NCBI GenBank assembly: GCA_009780545.1
Contig: WQZW01000059.1
Coordinates: 1 to 7,886 of the forward strand
Direction: 5' to 3'
Length of the DNA stretch: 7,886 nt
Origin: Treponema sp.
GTDB taxonomy: Bacteria > Spirochaetota > Spirochaetia > Treponematales > Breznakiellaceae
The translations under genes and the position numbers were made by a program. Under the pieces are notes generated by a model. That model saw only the letters and a list, made by a program, of their open reading frames with translations, did not search any database and was not told the origin of the DNA. Positions 6,394-7,886 of this stretch are shown one piece after another (the stretch's first letter is position 1; each line of letters opens with the position of its first letter).

Positions 6394-7224
6394 CTACCCG
6401 ATCCCCAGCAGGGATCGGGCGTTTTCCCCGAGGATGCGGTCCAGGTCCAGGCCGAGGACGGAGTTCAGGGCCGGCATGTAGCGGGACGGGGGGAGGAGGG
6501 GGAAGTCGCTGCCGAAGAGGATTTTGTCGGCCAGGCCCAGGGCCGGGAGGGCGCGGTAGACGGAGGGGTCGTACAGGAAGGGGACGGCGGCGGTGTCGTA
6601 CCGGACGTTGCGGAAGGCGCGGCGGAGCTCGGGCATGGACTCGTAAAAGGGAAGGCCGCCGCCGAGATGGGCGAGGACGATTTTTGCCTCCGGGTTTGCC
6701 ATGACGAAGCGCTGGACCTCGGCCAGGCCCGTGTCGGTCTTGCCGGGATAGTCGTGGCCCACCGGTTCGTTGACGTGGATCATCAGCGGGAGGTTCCGCT
6801 CGACGCAGAGGCCGGCGAGGTCGGCGGCGGGCCGGCTGTCCAGATCGAAACCCTGGCCGGTGGGGTACAGCTCGCCGATTCCGCGGAGGCCCGAGGCCCG
6901 GCAGCGGTCGATTTCGGCCTCGAGGCCCGGCTCGGCGGGCGATACGGCGGCGAAACCGATGAGGCGGTCGGGGAAGGCGGACATTTGCTCGACGACGTAG
7001 TCGTTGGCCAGGCGGCAGAGGCCGGGATCCCGGAAGGCGAAGCCGAAGACCACGGCCCTGTCGAAGCCGGAGCGGTCCAGCATCGCCACGACTTCCTCGC
7101 CCCCTGCGAATTTGTTCGCCGGGCTTCGGCAGAGGGCGGCGAAATGCGGTTCCCGTTCGGCGTACCGCTCCGGGTTGTCCCGTATCTCGGGCGGGGTAAG
7201 GTGGACGTGGAAATCAATCCTCAT
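6394..7224 (-). CDS. Metal-dependent amidohydrolase, amidohydrolase-2 type
   Basis: This 276-residue protein looks like a TIM-barrel hydrolase of the Amidohydro_2/COG2159 group, which includes ACMSD-like decarboxylases and other hydrolases. Visible metal-site signatures are DFHVH (His6, His8) at the first strand, His150 in MIHVNEP, His186 in AHLGGG and Asp240 in GSDFPL, with the common ending ILGENARSLLGIG. GELYP (Glu118) is another conserved-looking point. The substrate cannot be read from the sequence. ATG at 7224 is chosen over longer in-frame starts because it puts DFHVH at the N-terminus, as the family expects, and has GGAGG 6 bases upstream. The start overlaps the end of the upstream membrane gene by 11 bases, so the two are probably translationally coupled. 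The stop codon touches a strong palindrome (6397-6419). Confidence 0.92.
   Translation of the reverse strand: MRIDFHVHLTPPEIRDNPERYAEREPHFAALCRSPANKFAGGEEVVAMLDRSGFDRAVVFGFAFRDPGLCRLANDYVVEQMSAFPDRLIGFAAVSPAEPGLEAEIDRCRASGLRGIGELYPTGQGFDLDSRPAADLAGLCVERNLPLMIHVNEPVGHDYPGKTDTGLAEVQRFVMANPEAKIVLAHLGGGLPFYESMPELRRAFRNVRYDTAAVPFLYDPSVYRALPALGLADKILFGSDFPLLPPSRYMPALNSVLGLDLDRILGENARSLLGIG
6397..6419. repeat. Perfect palindrome at the amidohydrolase stop codon
   Basis: CCCGATCCC (6397-6405) and GGGATCGGG (6411-6419) form a 9-base perfect stem with loop CAGCA. It encodes the last residues of the amidohydrolase and abuts its TAG. On the minus strand no U-run follows, so a rho-independent terminator is unlikely; an mRNA end-stabilising or repeat-element role is possible. 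It shares CCGATC with the other palindromes. Confidence 0.65.
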
Positions 7225-7886
7225 CGGTCGCCTCCGTATCGTCGGTTTTGGGTTTCTCGTTTTCGTCGTCGGATTCGTCGTCCTCGGGGAAGGTGCCCTC
7301 GGGAGGGTCCTCCTCGAAGCGGGGCCCGAGGAAGATGCCCAGCTTGGGAAGGCTTGCCAGCAGCGGCGCGCCGACCAGGGCCGTCCCCAGGGAGAAGAAC
7401 AGCCGTTCCAGCGGGGCCTGGAAGGTGAGCACCTTCCAGACCGGAGTCGGCAGGTCGTACAGGACCAGGGTGAAGAAGTTGGCGACCGATGCCCCGCCGA
7501 CCAGGCCGGCAAAGGCGCAGAGCATCAGGGCCGGCACCTTGAGGGCCCGTTTTTCCCCGGCGAGCATCCGCCCGGCAAAGACGCTGCCGGCAAGGACGGC
7601 GGCAAAGCCCAGACCGTAGTAGACCAGGGGAAGCAGCGGCAGGCCCCGGCCGGTCCCGTGGCCGAACCAGAGAACCGTGCCGACCAGGTAGACGATGATG
7701 GCCCCGTTGACCACGAAGTTGCCCCGAAGGCTGACCCGCAGGGGCAGCCTCCCGCCCCAGGCCACGCAGCCCGCGGTAAAGGCCGTGATCGTGCCGATGA
7801 CGAAGGAGAACGGCCCCAGCCAGGCCCCGCCCGGCGAGAGCAGGCTCCCGACGTACCCGGAGACCGCCGCGCAGAGGGCCCCGGCA
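7214..7886 (-). CDS. Polytopic membrane protein, N-terminus beyond the window (possible ECF-type S component)
   Basis: The reading frame is open from the right edge, so the start is outside the window and the internal GTG at 7765 is probably not the start. About 223 C-terminal residues are visible. They contain roughly five hydrophobic segments, including one around LGPFSFVIGTITAFTAG, one in VVNGAIIVYLVGTVLWFG, one in LVYYGLGFAAVLAGSVFAG, one in ALMLCAFAGLVGGASVANFF and a last amphipathic or membrane stretch after PLERLFFSLGTALVG. The protein ends in a hydrophilic tail of about 33 residues dominated by Asp and Glu. The glycine- and alanine-rich helices and the ERLFFSLGTALVGAPLL stretch remind me of substrate-binding subunits of energy-coupling-factor transporters, but that is a weak resemblance. 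No ATPase or transmembrane EcfT gene is in view. It is coupled to the amidohydrolase by an 11-base overlap, so a shared substrate is possible. Confidence 0.75.
   Translation of the reverse strand, partial: AGALCAAVSGYVGSLLSPGGAWLGPFSFVIGTITAFTAGCVAWGGRLPLRVSLRGNFVVNGAIIVYLVGTVLWFGHGTGRGLPLLPLVYYGLGFAAVLAGSVFAGRMLAGEKRALKVPALMLCAFAGLVGGASVANFFTLVLYDLPTPVWKVLTFQAPLERLFFSLGTALVGAPLLASLPKLGIFLGPRFEEDPPEGTFPEDDESDDENEKPKTDDTEATDED
7231..7235 (-). promoter_or_regulatory. Strong ribosome binding site of the amidohydrolase
   Basis: GGAGG on the minus strand lies 6 bases before the ATG at 7224, inside the coding sequence of the upstream membrane gene. It fixes the amidohydrolase start and explains how the overlapping gene is translated. 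Confidence 0.85.

Noticed and set aside
6397..6419. Intrinsic terminator after the amidohydrolase
   Set aside because: The stem is strong, but no U-run follows on the transcribed strand and the stem lies within the end of the coding sequence.
6328..7428. Plus-strand open frame of 366 codons
   Set aside because: It is the shadow of the amidohydrolase, whose HxH, His150, His186 and Asp240 signatures are convincing; the plus-strand translation is low-complexity Gly, Val and Glu.

Overview
The window is GC-rich bacterial DNA in which every convincing gene lies on the minus strand. The single-chain (alpha2-type) glycyl-tRNA synthetase and the closing C-terminal segment of the hybrid histidine kinase both read like proteins I associate with treponemes and other spirochaetes. 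A high-GC member of the Spirochaetota is my best guess, but it rests on remembered resemblance and no search was run.

Layout in direction of transcription (high to low coordinates). A polytopic membrane protein enters from beyond the right edge (7886-7214). It overlaps by 11 bases a metal-dependent amidohydrolase (7224-6394), which has a strong ribosome binding site inside the membrane gene. A 473-base gene-free stretch (6393-5921) follows, filled with palindromes and a copy of a dispersed repeat. Next is ammonia-dependent NAD+ synthase, nadE (5920-5177), then a 248-base gap that contains a plausible sigma-70 promoter. After the promoter come glycyl-tRNA synthetase (4928-3600) and, three bases past its stop, a large hybrid sensor kinase (3596-459). 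The left 458 bases carry no gene and hold two tandem units of the same dispersed repeat.

Function. nadE and glyQS are housekeeping genes. The kinase is a membrane sensor with an extracytoplasmic Cache-like domain, then HisKA, HATPase, receiver and HPt modules, so its phosphorelay runs His326 to Asp639 to His914. No separate response regulator is visible, so its output is unknown. The spacing suggests the kinase is transcribed with glyQS from the same promoter. The amidohydrolase and membrane protein form a separate translationally coupled pair.

The most unusual content is not a gene. First, about ten palindromes, most with exactly 3-base loops, are packed into the 315 bases that encode the linker between the kinase receiver and HPt domains, including an 84-base tandem duplication. 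Second, a roughly 175-base segment rich in CACGGAG words occurs left of the kinase and again, inverted, upstream of nadE, so the nadE-glyQS-kinase block sits between inverted repeats. Third, the inverted copy appears to be interrupted by a triloop palindrome, and palindromes with a CCGATC arm recur both in the gaps and in the kinase linker. Together these suggest a family of small dispersed palindromic elements that also enter coding sequence in frame.
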